This document shows, piece after piece, positions 16,026 to 23,580 of a stretch of 64,000 bases of DNA. Positions within the stretch are counted from its first letter, which is position 1. Each line of letters starts with the position of its first letter. The DNA comes from Spongiactinospora sp. TRM90649 (GTDB lineage Bacteria > Actinomycetota > Actinomycetes > Streptosporangiales > Streptosporangiaceae), in NCBI RefSeq assembly GCF_029382225.1, contig NZ_JARLTC010000012.1, positions 124,001-188,000 on the forward strand, in the 5' to 3' direction. The notes under the pieces are model-generated. The model ran no database searches and was not told where the DNA came from. It saw only the letters and a program-made list of their open reading frames with translations. A program made the position numbers and the translations under genes.

Positions 16026-18149
16026 GTGGGCGAGTTAGAGTCCTTCCCGCGTGAGCTGGCCCGCGCGAAGGAGCAGAAGACCGGCAACGAGACACTGGCC
16101 GAGCGCACCGGGCTGCTGCCCGAGACGATCCGGCAACTGACCGGCGGCACCGAGCTGCTGTCCTGGGAGATCACCAGCGTCTACCTGGACGCCTGCGGGC
16201 AAGAACCGGCCGACTGGCGCGAGCGCTGGGAACAGGCCGCGCAGCGGTCCGGCTGGCAGGTGTGGCGGCGCAGGCGCACCCCGCTCGGCCCCCTTCCCGA
16301 CCCCGCGACCGCGCGCACCTTCGCCGAGCTGTGCCAGCGGATGGAACACCTGCGGCACATGGTCGGGCTGACCTTCAACACGCTCGAACAGCGCGCCGCC
16401 GACCAGCGGCGCAGGCTGCCGCACGCCACGCTCAACGCGGCGCTGAAGGGCCGGGGGCGGCTGGAGCGGGAACTGGTCGAGGCGTTCGCCGCCGCGTGCG
16501 GGCTGCCCCCGGCCGAGAGCAGGCGGTGGCGGGCGGCCTGGCAGCGCATCGCGGCGATGTCGGCACTGGAGCAGCGGCCGGACGGCCTGACGGCGGGCGG
16601 CGAACGGGCCGGGCCGGACGGGTACGCCACGCCGGGCTCAGGTCCGGGATCGGGTCCGGGTCCGGGTCCGGGATCGGGTCCGGGATCGGGTCCGGGTCCG
16701 GGATCGGTGGCGGCATCGGCCTCGGGATCGGCCGATCCGGGGACGGCGGTCGTGGAGGTCCTCGTCCCGCCCGCCGAGCAGGACCCCGATTCCCCCGCCG
16801 GAGTGGGCGCCGTGGGATCCAGGCCGGCCGCGCAGCACGCGCCGTCGCGCTCGGCAAGGCACAGGCGGGTGCGGCGGCGGCGCACGCTGGCCGTCCTGGC
16901 CGGTGCGGCGGCGGTGTTCATCGCCGGGACGGGCACGGGATGGATGGCCGCCACCCGCTCACCGTCGCAGGCGCTGACGCTCAGCGGCCCGCCGTACACC
17001 ATCACCGCCGACCAGCCGCTGTCCATCCCCCTGCCCCTGTCCGAACGGCGCGACTGGATCCTGGACATGCGACTGCGCCTCGGCTTCACGCCCGCCCAGG
17101 AGCTGCAGAACTGCAGCTACCATGCCTGGCTCACCTATCAGGTGGTCGGTGCGAACGGACCGGGGTCGGTCGCGCACTCCGAAACCGGGCGAAAGGACGT
17201 CGCCGTCAACGACCTCCGGCTGGGGATCACCGGCGCCGCCCGGCTGGTGGTCACGCTGCGCTGGAAGCCTTCCACCCCCGCGCAGCCCGCCGCCCCGCCC
17301 CGCTGCGAGCTGACCCTCGACCCCTCCCGCAGCGTGCTCCGCCAGTCCGGCACCCCGGCCACCCCGATCACGACCCCGGCGCCCAGCCGGGCCGACATCG
17401 GGAACGGTCCACTGACCGGCAAGCCGGTCCTCAAGATCGGAGTGAAGATCGACCAGCCCGCCATCGGGGAGATGGTGAACAACAACCCCGACGACCGGCG
17501 GGGCATCGATCCGGACCTGGCGCGCGAGATCGCCCGGCGGCTGAACGCCGAGGTCGAGTTCCACGACGTGACCTCCAGCAGCCGGGAGACGCTGCTCCAG
17601 CGCGGCCAGGTCGACATGGTGATCGCCAGTTACTCGATGAACGAACCGCGCCGCGACAAGATCACATTCGCCGGCCCCTACCTCGTCGCGGGCCAGGACA
17701 TCCTGGTCCGCGCGTCCGACCCCAGCATCGACGACATCGACGACCTGAAGGACAAGAAGGTGTGCGGCGTCAAGGGATCGACGTCGACCCAACGGGTGAT
17801 CGACCACTTCGGGGCCGAGTGGGATACTCCCGAGCACATGACCCGGCAGCACGGATACGGCGTGTGCGTCGAAGAACTCCGCGCGGGTCGGGTGGACGCG
17901 GTCTCCACCGACAACTCCATCCTGGCCGGATACATCGCCAAGCATCCGGGCGAGCTCCGGCTGCTCCGCAAGCCGTTCTCCGTCGAGGAGTACGGCATCG
18001 GCCTGGCCAGGAACAACGTCGGCGACGCGGAGCGGATCAACACCGTGCTGAAGCAGATGATCGCCGACAAGACATGGCAGGCGATCCTGGACAAGAACCT
18101 GAAGAGCGAGGCAGGGACGTTCATCTCCAGCGTGCCGTCCATCCCCTGA
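16026..18149 (+). CDS. Membrane-spanning fusion: cytoplasmic HTH domains, one helix, extracellular amino-acid-binding (SBP_bac_3) domain
   Basis: A 707-residue protein (GTG at 16026; start uncertain, GTG 15984 also possible). Residues about 5-75 and 100-180 look like two XRE-type helical units (NETLAERTGLLPETIRQL; GLTFNTLEQRAADQRRRLPHATLNAALKG). A Gly-Ser-Pro linker follows (about 204-227), then arginine-rich RRVRRRR and one membrane helix (about 287-306), which by the positive-inside rule puts the N-terminus in the cytoplasm. An unassigned beta-rich domain (about 320-440) precedes a family 3 solute-binding domain (466-698) with LKIGVKIDQPA, GIDPDLAREIARRLNAEVEF, DMVIASYSMNEPRRDKITFAGPY and VCGVKGSTSTQ. 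No transporter genes are nearby. The layout suggests a one-component receptor-regulator. Confidence 0.85.
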   Translation: MGELESFPRELARAKEQKTGNETLAERTGLLPETIRQLTGGTELLSWEITSVYLDACGQEPADWRERWEQAAQRSGWQVWRRRRTPLGPLPDPATARTFAELCQRMEHLRHMVGLTFNTLEQRAADQRRRLPHATLNAALKGRGRLERELVEAFAAACGLPPAESRRWRAAWQRIAAMSALEQRPDGLTAGGERAGPDGYATPGSGPGSGPGPGPGSGPGSGPGPGSVAASASGSADPGTAVVEVLVPPAEQDPDSPAGVGAVGSRPAAQHAPSRSARHRRVRRRRTLAVLAGAAAVFIAGTGTGWMAATRSPSQALTLSGPPYTITADQPLSIPLPLSERRDWILDMRLRLGFTPAQELQNCSYHAWLTYQVVGANGPGSVAHSETGRKDVAVNDLRLGITGAARLVVTLRWKPSTPAQPAAPPRCELTLDPSRSVLRQSGTPATPITTPAPSRADIGNGPLTGKPVLKIGVKIDQPAIGEMVNNNPDDRRGIDPDLAREIARRLNAEVEFHDVTSSSRETLLQRGQVDMVIASYSMNEPRRDKITFAGPYLVAGQDILVRASDPSIDDIDDLKDKKVCGVKGSTSTQRVIDHFGAEWDTPEHMTRQHGYGVCVEELRAGRVDAVSTDNSILAGYIAKHPGELRLLRKPFSVEEYGIGLARNNVGDAERINTVLKQMIADKTWQAILDKNLKSEAGTFISSVPSIP
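16634..16710 (+). repeat. Hexanucleotide minisatellite coding the GSGPGP linker
   Basis: GGTCCG and GGATCG hexamers alternate about twelve times, coding Gly-Pro and Gly-Ser pairs. The array lies between the cytoplasmic HTH region and the membrane helix. Repeat number may vary between strains and set linker length. Confidence 0.85.
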
Positions 18150-18187
18150 CCGGGCCGCCTGACCGGGCCGTCCGCCTGACCGGGCCG
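18146..18187 (+). repeat. Three copies of CTGACCGGGCCG
   Basis: Copies start at 18146, 18159 and 18176, the first overlapping the stop codon of the fusion gene. The last copy forms the left arm of the hairpin at 18172-18206. Confidence 0.8.
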
Positions 18188-18206
18188 TCGCGGGCTGGTC
18201 AGACGG
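18172..18206. terminator. Bidirectional hairpin between convergent genes
   Basis: CCGCCTGACC (18172-18181) pairs with GGTCAGACGG (18197-18206) with one mismatch. It lies between the fusion gene and the convergent Rrf2 gene and overlaps the latter's stop codon. Confidence 0.55.
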
Positions 18207-18597
18207 AAGGCGGTCCGGCGGCAGAGGTGACCACGTCGGCCAGGGTGACCTCGGAGAGCAGCGCGTTCCGGTGCTCGCGCATCTCCGTCCAGATGTCGGC
18301 CAGCGGGGCGGCGACGCCGGGGAAACGCTCGATCTCCGGTTCGCCGCCCTCGGTCACCTGCACCACGTCCGCGAGAGTGATCTTCTCGGGCGGCCGGGCC
18401 AGCCAGTAGCCGCCGTCCGGCCCGCGCTGCCCGGTGACCAGCCCGGCCCTGCGGAGCTGCTGCAGGATGTTCTCGCAGAAACGGCGCGGGATGTCCTGGG
18501 CGGCGGCGAGCTTCGCGCAGGTCACCGGTTCCTGCCGCGCCGCCGCCAGCGCGACGGCGGCGCGCAGGGCGTAATGCGTGCGCGCGGAGATCCGCAT
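18199..18597 (-). CDS. Rrf2-family transcriptional regulator (sulfate operon, distal)
   Basis: A 132-residue Rrf2 regulator. The winged HTH is clear: MRISARTHYALRAAVALA, CAKLAAAQDIPRRFCENILQQLRRAGLVTGQRGPDGGYWLARPPEKITLADV. No cysteine cluster for an Fe-S site is present, unlike IscR or NsrR; only C27 and C41 occur. Cysteine-free Rrf2 proteins such as CymR regulate sulfur assimilation. It follows the cysA gene by 37 bases in the same direction, so it is probably the last gene of the sulfate operon and a feedback regulator of it. A paralogue is encoded at 22466-22948 on the other side of the operon. Confidence 0.88.
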   Translation of the reverse strand: MRISARTHYALRAAVALAAARQEPVTCAKLAAAQDIPRRFCENILQQLRRAGLVTGQRGPDGGYWLARPPEKITLADVVQVTEGGEPEIERFPGVAAPLADIWTEMREHRNALLSEVTLADVVTSAAGPPSV

Positions 18598-18634
18598 CAG
18601 ACCACGGACCCGCTCGGCTCCCGTCGGCGGCCGG

Positions 18635-19600
18635 TCACGACACGCTCAGCGCGAGCGGCCGGGCGGCCGGGCCGGGCCGCACGTGCACCGTCTGCCCGGA
18701 CCGGAGCTCCAGTCCTTCGACGACGCTCCGGGTGGCCTGGGCCCACACCTCCTGGCCGTCCACCTGAAGCTCCACCCGGACCTCGAAGCCCAGCCGCAGG
18801 ATCCGCGAGACGGTGGCGGGCACGCTGCCCTCCTCCGGCGCGGTCGCGATCTCGATGTCGTGCGGCCGGACGAGCTGGCCGCCCAGCTCGGTGACCGGGC
18901 CGAGGAAGCGCATCACGAACGTGTCGGCCGGGTTGTCGTAGACCTCGGCCGGGCTGCCGACCTGTTTGACCCGGCCGTCGGCGAGCACCACGATCGTGTC
19001 CGCCACCTCGATCGCCTCCTCCTGGTCGTGGGTGACGAACACCGTGGTCACGTGCACCTCGTCGTGCAGCCGCCGCAGCCAGGACCGCAGCTCCTTGCGG
19101 ACCTGGGCGTCCAGCGCGCCGAACGGCTCGTCCAGCAGCAGCACCTTGGGCTCCACGGCCAGCGCCCTGGCCAGTGCCATGCGCTGCCGCTGACCGCCGG
19201 AGAGCTGCGCCGGAAAGCGGTCGGCGAAGCTCTCCAGGTGCACCAGTTCGAGCAGCTCGCGCACCCGCCGCCGGATCTCGTCCTTGGGACGCTTGCGGAT
19301 CTCCAGCCCGAAGGCCACGTTCTTGAACACGGTCATGTGCTTGAACGCGGCGTAGTGCTGGAAGACGAACCCCACGTCACGCCGTTGCGGCGGCAGCGCC
19401 GTGGCGTCCACCCCCGAGATCACCACGGTGCCGGAGTCCGGGCTCTCCAGGCCCGCGATGACCCGCAGGAGCGTCGACTTGCCGCCGCCGCTGGGCCCCA
19501 GCAGGGCCGTGAGCGAACCGGCGGACACATCGATGGAGACGTCGTTCAGCACGGGGGTCACCCCGAACGCCTTGGAGACGTTGCGTACTTCGATGGCCAT
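18635..19600 (-). CDS. cysA: Sulfate/thiosulfate ABC importer ATP-binding protein CysA
   Basis: A 321-residue ATPase with Walker [12 protein letters not shown] (34-44), signature [15 protein letters not shown], Walker [14 protein letters not shown] and switch histidine in [10 protein letters not shown]. The C-terminal part (about 235-321) is a regulatory TOBE-like domain with VRPHDIEIA. Residues [20 protein letters not shown] after the Q loop are typical of CysA. It energises sulfate uptake with the CysT/CysW pores and the lipoprotein upstream. It follows cysW by 6 bases. Confidence 0.93.
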   Translation of the reverse strand: MAIEVRNVSKAFGVTPVLNDVSIDVSAGSLTALLGPSGGGKSTLLRVIAGLESPDSGTVVISGVDATALPPQRRDVGFVFQHYAAFKHMTVFKNVAFGLEIRKRPKDEIRRRVRELLELVHLESFADRFPAQLSGGQRQRMALARALAVEPKVLLLDEPFGALDAQVRKELRSWLRRLHDEVHVTTVFVTHDQEEAIEVADTIVVLADGRVKQVGSPAEVYDNPADTFVMRFLGPVTELGGQLVRPHDIEIATAPEEGSVPATVSRILRLGFEVRVELQVDGQEVWAQATRSVVEGLELRSGQTVHVRPGPAARPLALSVS

Positions 19601-19606
19601 GAGCGG

Positions 19607-20428
19607 TCACCCCTTCGGGCGCAGGATCTTGGTGAGCAGCAGGGTGATGACGGCCACGAGCGCGAGCGCGGTCGCGGCGGCGAAGGCGGCCCCCTCGTCG
19701 AAGTTCTGGAAACGCTCCTCGACGAACAGGGTCAGGGTCTGGGTCTTCTCGACCAGGCGGCCGGACACCACGGCGACCGCGCCGTACTCGCCCAGCGCCC
19801 GGGCCAGGCACAGCACCACGCCGTAGGCGAGCGCCGAGCGGATGGCCGGGATGGTGATCCGGCGGAAGGTCTGCCAGATGCCCGCGCCCAGGGTGCGGGC
19901 CGCCTGCTCCTGCTCGTCGCCGAGTTCCTCCAGGACGGGGATCACCGCCCGGATGACCAGCGGCATCGAGATGAACACCGCCGCCATCACCATGCCAGGA
20001 GTGGAGAAGACGATCTGGATGCCGACGCTCTCCAGCCAGCCGCCGAACGGGGCGAACCGACCGTAGACCAGGATGAGCGCCAGCCCGACCACGACCGGCG
20101 ACACGGCCATGGGCAGGTCGATGAGGGCCCCCAGCAGGCGCTTGCCGGGGAACTCGTGCCGGACCAGGAGGATGGCCACGCCGACCCCGAAGATCGTGTT
20201 GGCCAGCACCGTCCAGAACGCGACGATCAGCGTCACCCGGAAGGCCGACTGGGCCTGCGGTGAGGCCAGCGCCTCCAGCACCGGGGTGAGGCCGTTCTGG
20301 AAGGTGCGCCAGCCGATCAGGATGACCGGGAGCACCAGAAGGAACAGCAGGTAGGCCAGGGCCACCGCGCGCAGGCCGTACCTGGATCCGGCGCGGAGCC
20401 GCAGCCCTGTCACGGGTTCGTTAGCCAC
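19607..20428 (-). CDS. cysW: Sulfate ABC importer permease CysW
   Basis: A 273-residue permease with six helices and the conserved cytoplasmic coupling loop LEELGDEQEQAARTLGAGIWQTFRRITIPAIRSAL. The segment LARALGEYGAVAVVSG is characteristic of sulfate and molybdate permeases. The GTG start at 20428 overlaps the TAA stop of the cysT gene by 8 bases. Forms the membrane pore as a heterodimer with CysT. Confidence 0.92.
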   Translation of the reverse strand: MANEPVTGLRLRAGSRYGLRAVALAYLLFLLVLPVILIGWRTFQNGLTPVLEALASPQAQSAFRVTLIVAFWTVLANTIFGVGVAILLVRHEFPGKRLLGALIDLPMAVSPVVVGLALILVYGRFAPFGGWLESVGIQIVFSTPGMVMAAVFISMPLVIRAVIPVLEELGDEQEQAARTLGAGIWQTFRRITIPAIRSALAYGVVLCLARALGEYGAVAVVSGRLVEKTQTLTLFVEERFQNFDEGAAFAAATALALVAVITLLLTKILRPKG

Positions 20429-21254
20429 GGCGCCGCCCCCATCGTTGCAGCACGTCCAGGATCACCAGCGTGGCCAGCGCGACCACCAGCAGCACGGTGG
20501 ACACGGCGGCCGCGCCCACCGGGTTGTCGGTCTCGACCTGGCTGAAGATGTGGACCGACGCGACCTGCGTCTGGAACGGCAGGTTGCCGGAGATCAGCAC
20601 GACGGACCCGATCTCGGCCATCGAGCGGGCGAAGGCCAGCGCGGTGCCCGACAGCATCGCCGGGACCAGGTTGGGCAGGATGACGCGGACGAAGATCTGC
20701 GCCGAGCGGGCGCCCAGCGAAGCCGCGGCCTGCTCCATCTCGGTGTCGAGTTCCAGCAGCACCGGCTGGACGGTGCGCACCACGAAGGGCAGCGTGACGA
20801 AAAGCAGGGCCAGCACCACGCCCGCCCTGCTGTAGGCGAGGTCGATGCCGAGCGGGCTGGCCGGGCCGTACAGCGTGAGCAGCACCAGGCCCGCGACGAT
20901 GGTGGGCAGCGCGAACGGCAGGTCGATGAGCGTGTCGACGACGGTCTTGCCGGCGAACCGGTCACGGACCAGGACCCACGCGATGATCGAGCCCATCACC
21001 AGGTTGATCAGCGCGACCACGGCCGAGGCGCCCAGGGTGAGCGTCAGCGCGGCCCAGGCGTCCGGGGTGGTGACGGCCCGGAAGAAGTGGCCGATCCCGC
21101 GTTCCTGCGAGCGCCACACGACGGCGGCGAGCGGGATCAGCACGATCAGGCTCAGGTACAGCACCGCCGCGCCGAGCCCGAGCGCGGTGCCCCGCCTCCG
21201 GGACGGCGTGCGAGCCGTCCCGGAGGGTGGCGCAGAGAGCGTCTGCGTGGACAC
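20421..21254 (-). CDS. cysT: Sulfate ABC importer permease CysT (CysU)
   Basis: A 277-residue permease with six helices; the coupling loop reads LLELDTEMEQAAASLGARSAQIFVRVILPNLVPAML, followed by LAFARSMAEIGSVVLISGNLPFQTQVAS, diagnostic of CysT. It starts with GTG at 21254, 7 bases after the binding-protein gene. Together with CysW it forms the sulfate channel in the cytoplasmic membrane. Confidence 0.92.
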   Translation of the reverse strand: MSTQTLSAPPSGTARTPSRRRGTALGLGAAVLYLSLIVLIPLAAVVWRSQERGIGHFFRAVTTPDAWAALTLTLGASAVVALINLVMGSIIAWVLVRDRFAGKTVVDTLIDLPFALPTIVAGLVLLTLYGPASPLGIDLAYSRAGVVLALLFVTLPFVVRTVQPVLLELDTEMEQAAASLGARSAQIFVRVILPNLVPAMLSGTALAFARSMAEIGSVVLISGNLPFQTQVASVHIFSQVETDNPVGAAAVSTVLLVVALATLVILDVLQRWGRRRG

Positions 21255-21261
21255 CGCTGGG

Positions 21262-22275
21262 TCAGCCCTCGATCGAGACCCCGAGCTTGCGCTCGACGTC
21301 CGCCATCACGCTGTTCTGCGGGTCGAAGAACTCGGTGGTGGCCTTCGGCCAGCCGCCGAGGTCGGCGATGGTGAACAGCGCGGGCGGGGTCGGGAACGAG
21401 GCCCCCGGCACGTTCTGGACCACCGGCCGGTAGCCGTTCTCCGCGAAGATCTTCTGGGCCTCCGGCGTGTAGAGGTACTTCAGGAAGGCGGCGGCCTCGG
21501 CGGGATGGGCCGACTTCTTGGTGACCGCCACCGGGTTCTCGATCAGGATCGTGGAGTCCGGGACCGTGTAGTCCAGCGGCTGGTTGTTCTGCTGGGCGAA
21601 GATCGCCTCGTTCTCGTAGGCGATCAGGGCGTCGCCCTTGCCGCCGGAGAACGTCTGCAGCGACTTGCGGGCGGTGTCGTCCTGGACCGGCACGTTGGCG
21701 AACAGTGTGTGCAGGTAGTCCACCCCCGCCTGCTTGTTGACGCCCTTCTCCGACTTGGCCCCGTACGCCGCGAGAACGTTCCAGCGAGCGCCACCAGAGG
21801 TGAACGGGTTGGGGGTGATGACCTCGACGCCCTTCTTGGCCAGGTCGTCCCAGGTCTTGAGTGCCTTGGGGTTCCCCTTGCGGGTGGCGATGACCACGAC
21901 CGAGTCGGTGATCATGCCCTTGTGCTCGCCCGCGCTCCAGTTGTCAGCGACCAGGCCCTTCTTCACCAGACGGGTCATGTCCGGTTCGAGGGAGAACGCG
22001 ACGATGTCGGCTGAGAGGCCGGCCTCCACCGCGCGGCTCTGCTCGCCCGACGCGCCGAAGGACTTGGTGAAGGTGATGTTCTTACCTGCCGGTGTGGCCT
22101 GGAAGGCCGCGATGATCTTCTCGTAGGCCGCCTGCGGCGTGGAGTACGCCACCAGGGCCAGTTGGACCTTGCCGTCCGTCATACTTCCTGCTCCCCCGCC
22201 GCAGGCGGTGGCCAGCGCGGTCACCGACGCTACGGCCGAGGCCGCCGCCAGACTCCGAAACCTGCGTAATTGCAC
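21262..22275 (-). CDS. Sulfate-binding lipoprotein
   Basis: A 337-residue periplasmic-type binding protein. The signal peptide ends in a lipobox (ALATAC, acylated cysteine about residue 25), so it is anchored outside the membrane. Sulfate-binding features include QLALVAYSTPQAAYEKII, FTKSFGASGEQSRAVEAGLSADIVAFSLEPDM and NPFTSGGARWNVLAAYG. It starts with GTG at 22275, preceded by AGGGAG. First gene of the sulfate operon: binding protein, CysT, CysW, CysA, then Rrf2. Confidence 0.92.
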   Translation of the reverse strand: MQLRRFRSLAAASAVASVTALATACGGGAGSMTDGKVQLALVAYSTPQAAYEKIIAAFQATPAGKNITFTKSFGASGEQSRAVEAGLSADIVAFSLEPDMTRLVKKGLVADNWSAGEHKGMITDSVVVIATRKGNPKALKTWDDLAKKGVEVITPNPFTSGGARWNVLAAYGAKSEKGVNKQAGVDYLHTLFANVPVQDDTARKSLQTFSGGKGDALIAYENEAIFAQQNNQPLDYTVPDSTILIENPVAVTKKSAHPAEAAAFLKYLYTPEAQKIFAENGYRPVVQNVPGASFPTPPALFTIADLGGWPKATTEFFDPQNSVMADVERKLGVSIEG

Positions 22276-22465
22276 GTATTCTCCCTATTTCCTACTTGAC
22301 CGGTCGATATATTGGCTATAGAAGGGCCCAGAGGGCACCTTCGGCAAGTGCTCCTCGGTTCCCGTTACCGTTCTGTGTCGCTTGTCGCCCCTGGTCAGAG
22401 ACGCTGTCAAGATCCGCAGTTTCCGTAACCGTGGTTTCATCGAGAGTTCAGGTCGGTGTGGCACT
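22276..22465. promoter_or_regulatory. Divergent regulatory region between the sulfate operon and the second Rrf2 gene
   Basis: An unusually AT-rich patch (about 22282-22322) containing CGATATATTGGCTATAG and the palindrome GACCGGTC lies just upstream of the binding-protein gene. It is the likely promoter and operator region for the operon and could be bound by one or both flanking Rrf2 proteins. No exact consensus can be assigned. Confidence 0.4.
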
Positions 22466-22948
22466 TTGGCGATCTCCGCGAGCACCCAGTACGCGCTGCG
22501 CGCGGCCGTCGCGCTCGCGGCCGCCGCACCGAACCGGGTCGCCGCCGCCAAGATCGCCTCCAGCCAGGGCATCCCCCGCTGGTACTGCAGCAGCATCCTG
22601 CAACTCTTACGCCAGGCCGGCCTCGTGTACGGCCTGCGCGGCCGCGGCTACTGGCTCGCCCGCCCACCTGACCAGATCACCGTCGCCGACATCATCCGCG
22701 TCACGGAGGGCGTGGACGAGAGCACCCTCAGCGTCCCGGGCGCGGCCGGCCTCGTCGCCGAGATCCGCGCCGAACTCCGCGAACACGAAACCGCCCTCCT
22801 CACCGAGATCACCCTTGCCGACCTAGCCGCCACCACCCCACCCCCTCCAACCCCCACCCCCCACGCACCACCCCCTGACCCCACCCAACCGCCCCCAGTT
22901 CCCTCGGCCGCACCACCGTCCAACCGGCACCGCCGGGGTGCGCGCTAA
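22466..22948 (+). CDS. Second Rrf2-family regulator, with proline-rich tail ending in a transposable-element terminus
   Basis: A 160-residue protein if it starts at the TTG at 22466 (LAISASTQYALRAAVALAA); an upstream extension to 22382 is open but lacks family similarity. The winged HTH (about 1-75) matches the distal Rrf2 protein: IASSQGIPRWYCSSILQLLRQAGLVYGLRG-GYWLARPPDQITVADI. After about residue 118 the family domain gives way to a run rich in proline (PPPPTPTPHAPPPDP), and the last codons (NRHRRGAR) are read from the left end of a MITE-like element. The original C-terminus has probably been replaced. It diverges from the sulfate operon. Confidence 0.8.
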   Translation: MAISASTQYALRAAVALAAAAPNRVAAAKIASSQGIPRWYCSSILQLLRQAGLVYGLRGRGYWLARPPDQITVADIIRVTEGVDESTLSVPGAAGLVAEIRAELREHETALLTEITLADLAATTPPPPTPTPHAPPPDPTQPPPVPSAAPPSNRHRRGAR

Positions 22949-23190
22949 CCCCCTCGCCCCCTGATGGTGGCCGCCCGAGGCCGCACCGGAAACGGGATAA
23001 ACAGCTCGAAAAGGACCGCGTTAGGGAGTAACCGAAAGTTCTCGGCCATGGAGGCATCGGAAAGCGGTCTTCAGGCGACCGGCCGGGGGCGTGAGCGCCG
23101 GGCGAAGCCCGGCCCAACCGGCCCAAGAAGAACAGTCCGAGCGCAGCGAGGGCCATTGGGCGCGCCAGCGCGCACCCCGCCAGTACCGGT
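22922..23190 (+). mobile_element. MITE-like element A with imperfect terminal inverted repeats
   Basis: The left end at 22922-22945 (core CCGGGGTGCGCGCT) is repeated inverted at the right end (23168-23190, AGCGCGCACCCCG core preceded outward by CAGTACCGG). No transposase is encoded in the 270 bases. The right third is a hairpin-rich block nearly identical to one at 32166-32271, where the same type of ends surrounds a transposase remnant. I read this copy as a non-autonomous derivative of that element. Confidence 0.65.
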
Positions 23191-23193
23191 AGG
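23081..23193 (+). repeat. Dispersed hairpin-rich repeat, copy A
   Basis: Begins GGCCGGGGGCGTGAGCGCC then GGGCGAAGCCC, with small stems GGGC-GAA-GCCC and GCGCGC-CA-GCGCGC. About 85 percent of positions align with copy B at 32166-32271, with a 9-base insertion here. Confidence 0.85.
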
Positions 23194-23194
23194 G

Positions 23195-23580
23195 ACGACA
23201 GCACAGGTGGAGGAGCCCCTGAACGTCAGCATGCACCCCAGCGGTACCAGCGCGGATGACGATGCAGGTGGCGGCGCGGGCTGGGTACCGGCGCACACCA
23301 CGGCGAACCCGCAGGGACGGCGGTGCGGAAGAGGGCGAGGTCGAGGCGCACCGCGGCGGTGCCGGTTGGGGCGGCGGGCCCGCCCGCAGCACCCGAACGA
23401 GAACAGGTACAGGTCCGGCCCGCCAGCCGGATGTAACAAATGTCACACCATGCCCAGGAAACAGGCCCGCCAAACCCGTAACACTTGGAACGGTCCCACG
23501 ATCTCCCTTTACGGATCGCCTAATTCGATGTCGCGCGCATCGGCGACCACGCCCCAGCTTTGCTATCCGGGAGGGGTTCC
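23195..23580 (+). promoter_or_regulatory. Leader region of the exopolysaccharide operon
   Basis: About 385 bases without a convincing gene, between element A and the glycosyltransferase. It contains a CRP-like palindrome (23432-23447) and the ribosome site GGGAGGGG just before 23581, and is the only plausible promoter region for the five-gene operon. Confidence 0.45.
23432..23447. promoter_or_regulatory. CRP/GlxR-like palindrome
   Basis: TGTAACAAATGTCACA matches the TGTGA-N6-TCACA consensus of cyclic-AMP receptor proteins with a single mismatch, 134 bases before the glycosyltransferase start. Confidence 0.45.

Noticed and set aside
15532..16095. Minus-strand 187-codon frame between the dioxygenase and receptor genes
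   Set aside because: Composition and codon pattern are not like the neighbouring real genes, and no motif or ribosome site supports it.
16026..18149. Receptor fusion as an ordinary ABC importer binding protein
   Set aside because: There is no signal peptide at the N-terminus, 280 cytoplasmic-type residues precede the single helix, and no permease or ATPase genes lie beside it.
18578..20263. Long plus-strand open frame (561 codons) over the sulfate permease genes
   Set aside because: It is antisense to cysA/cysW, whose motifs are intact; composition is Arg/His/Asp/Gly-rich shadow sequence typical of high-GC antisense frames.
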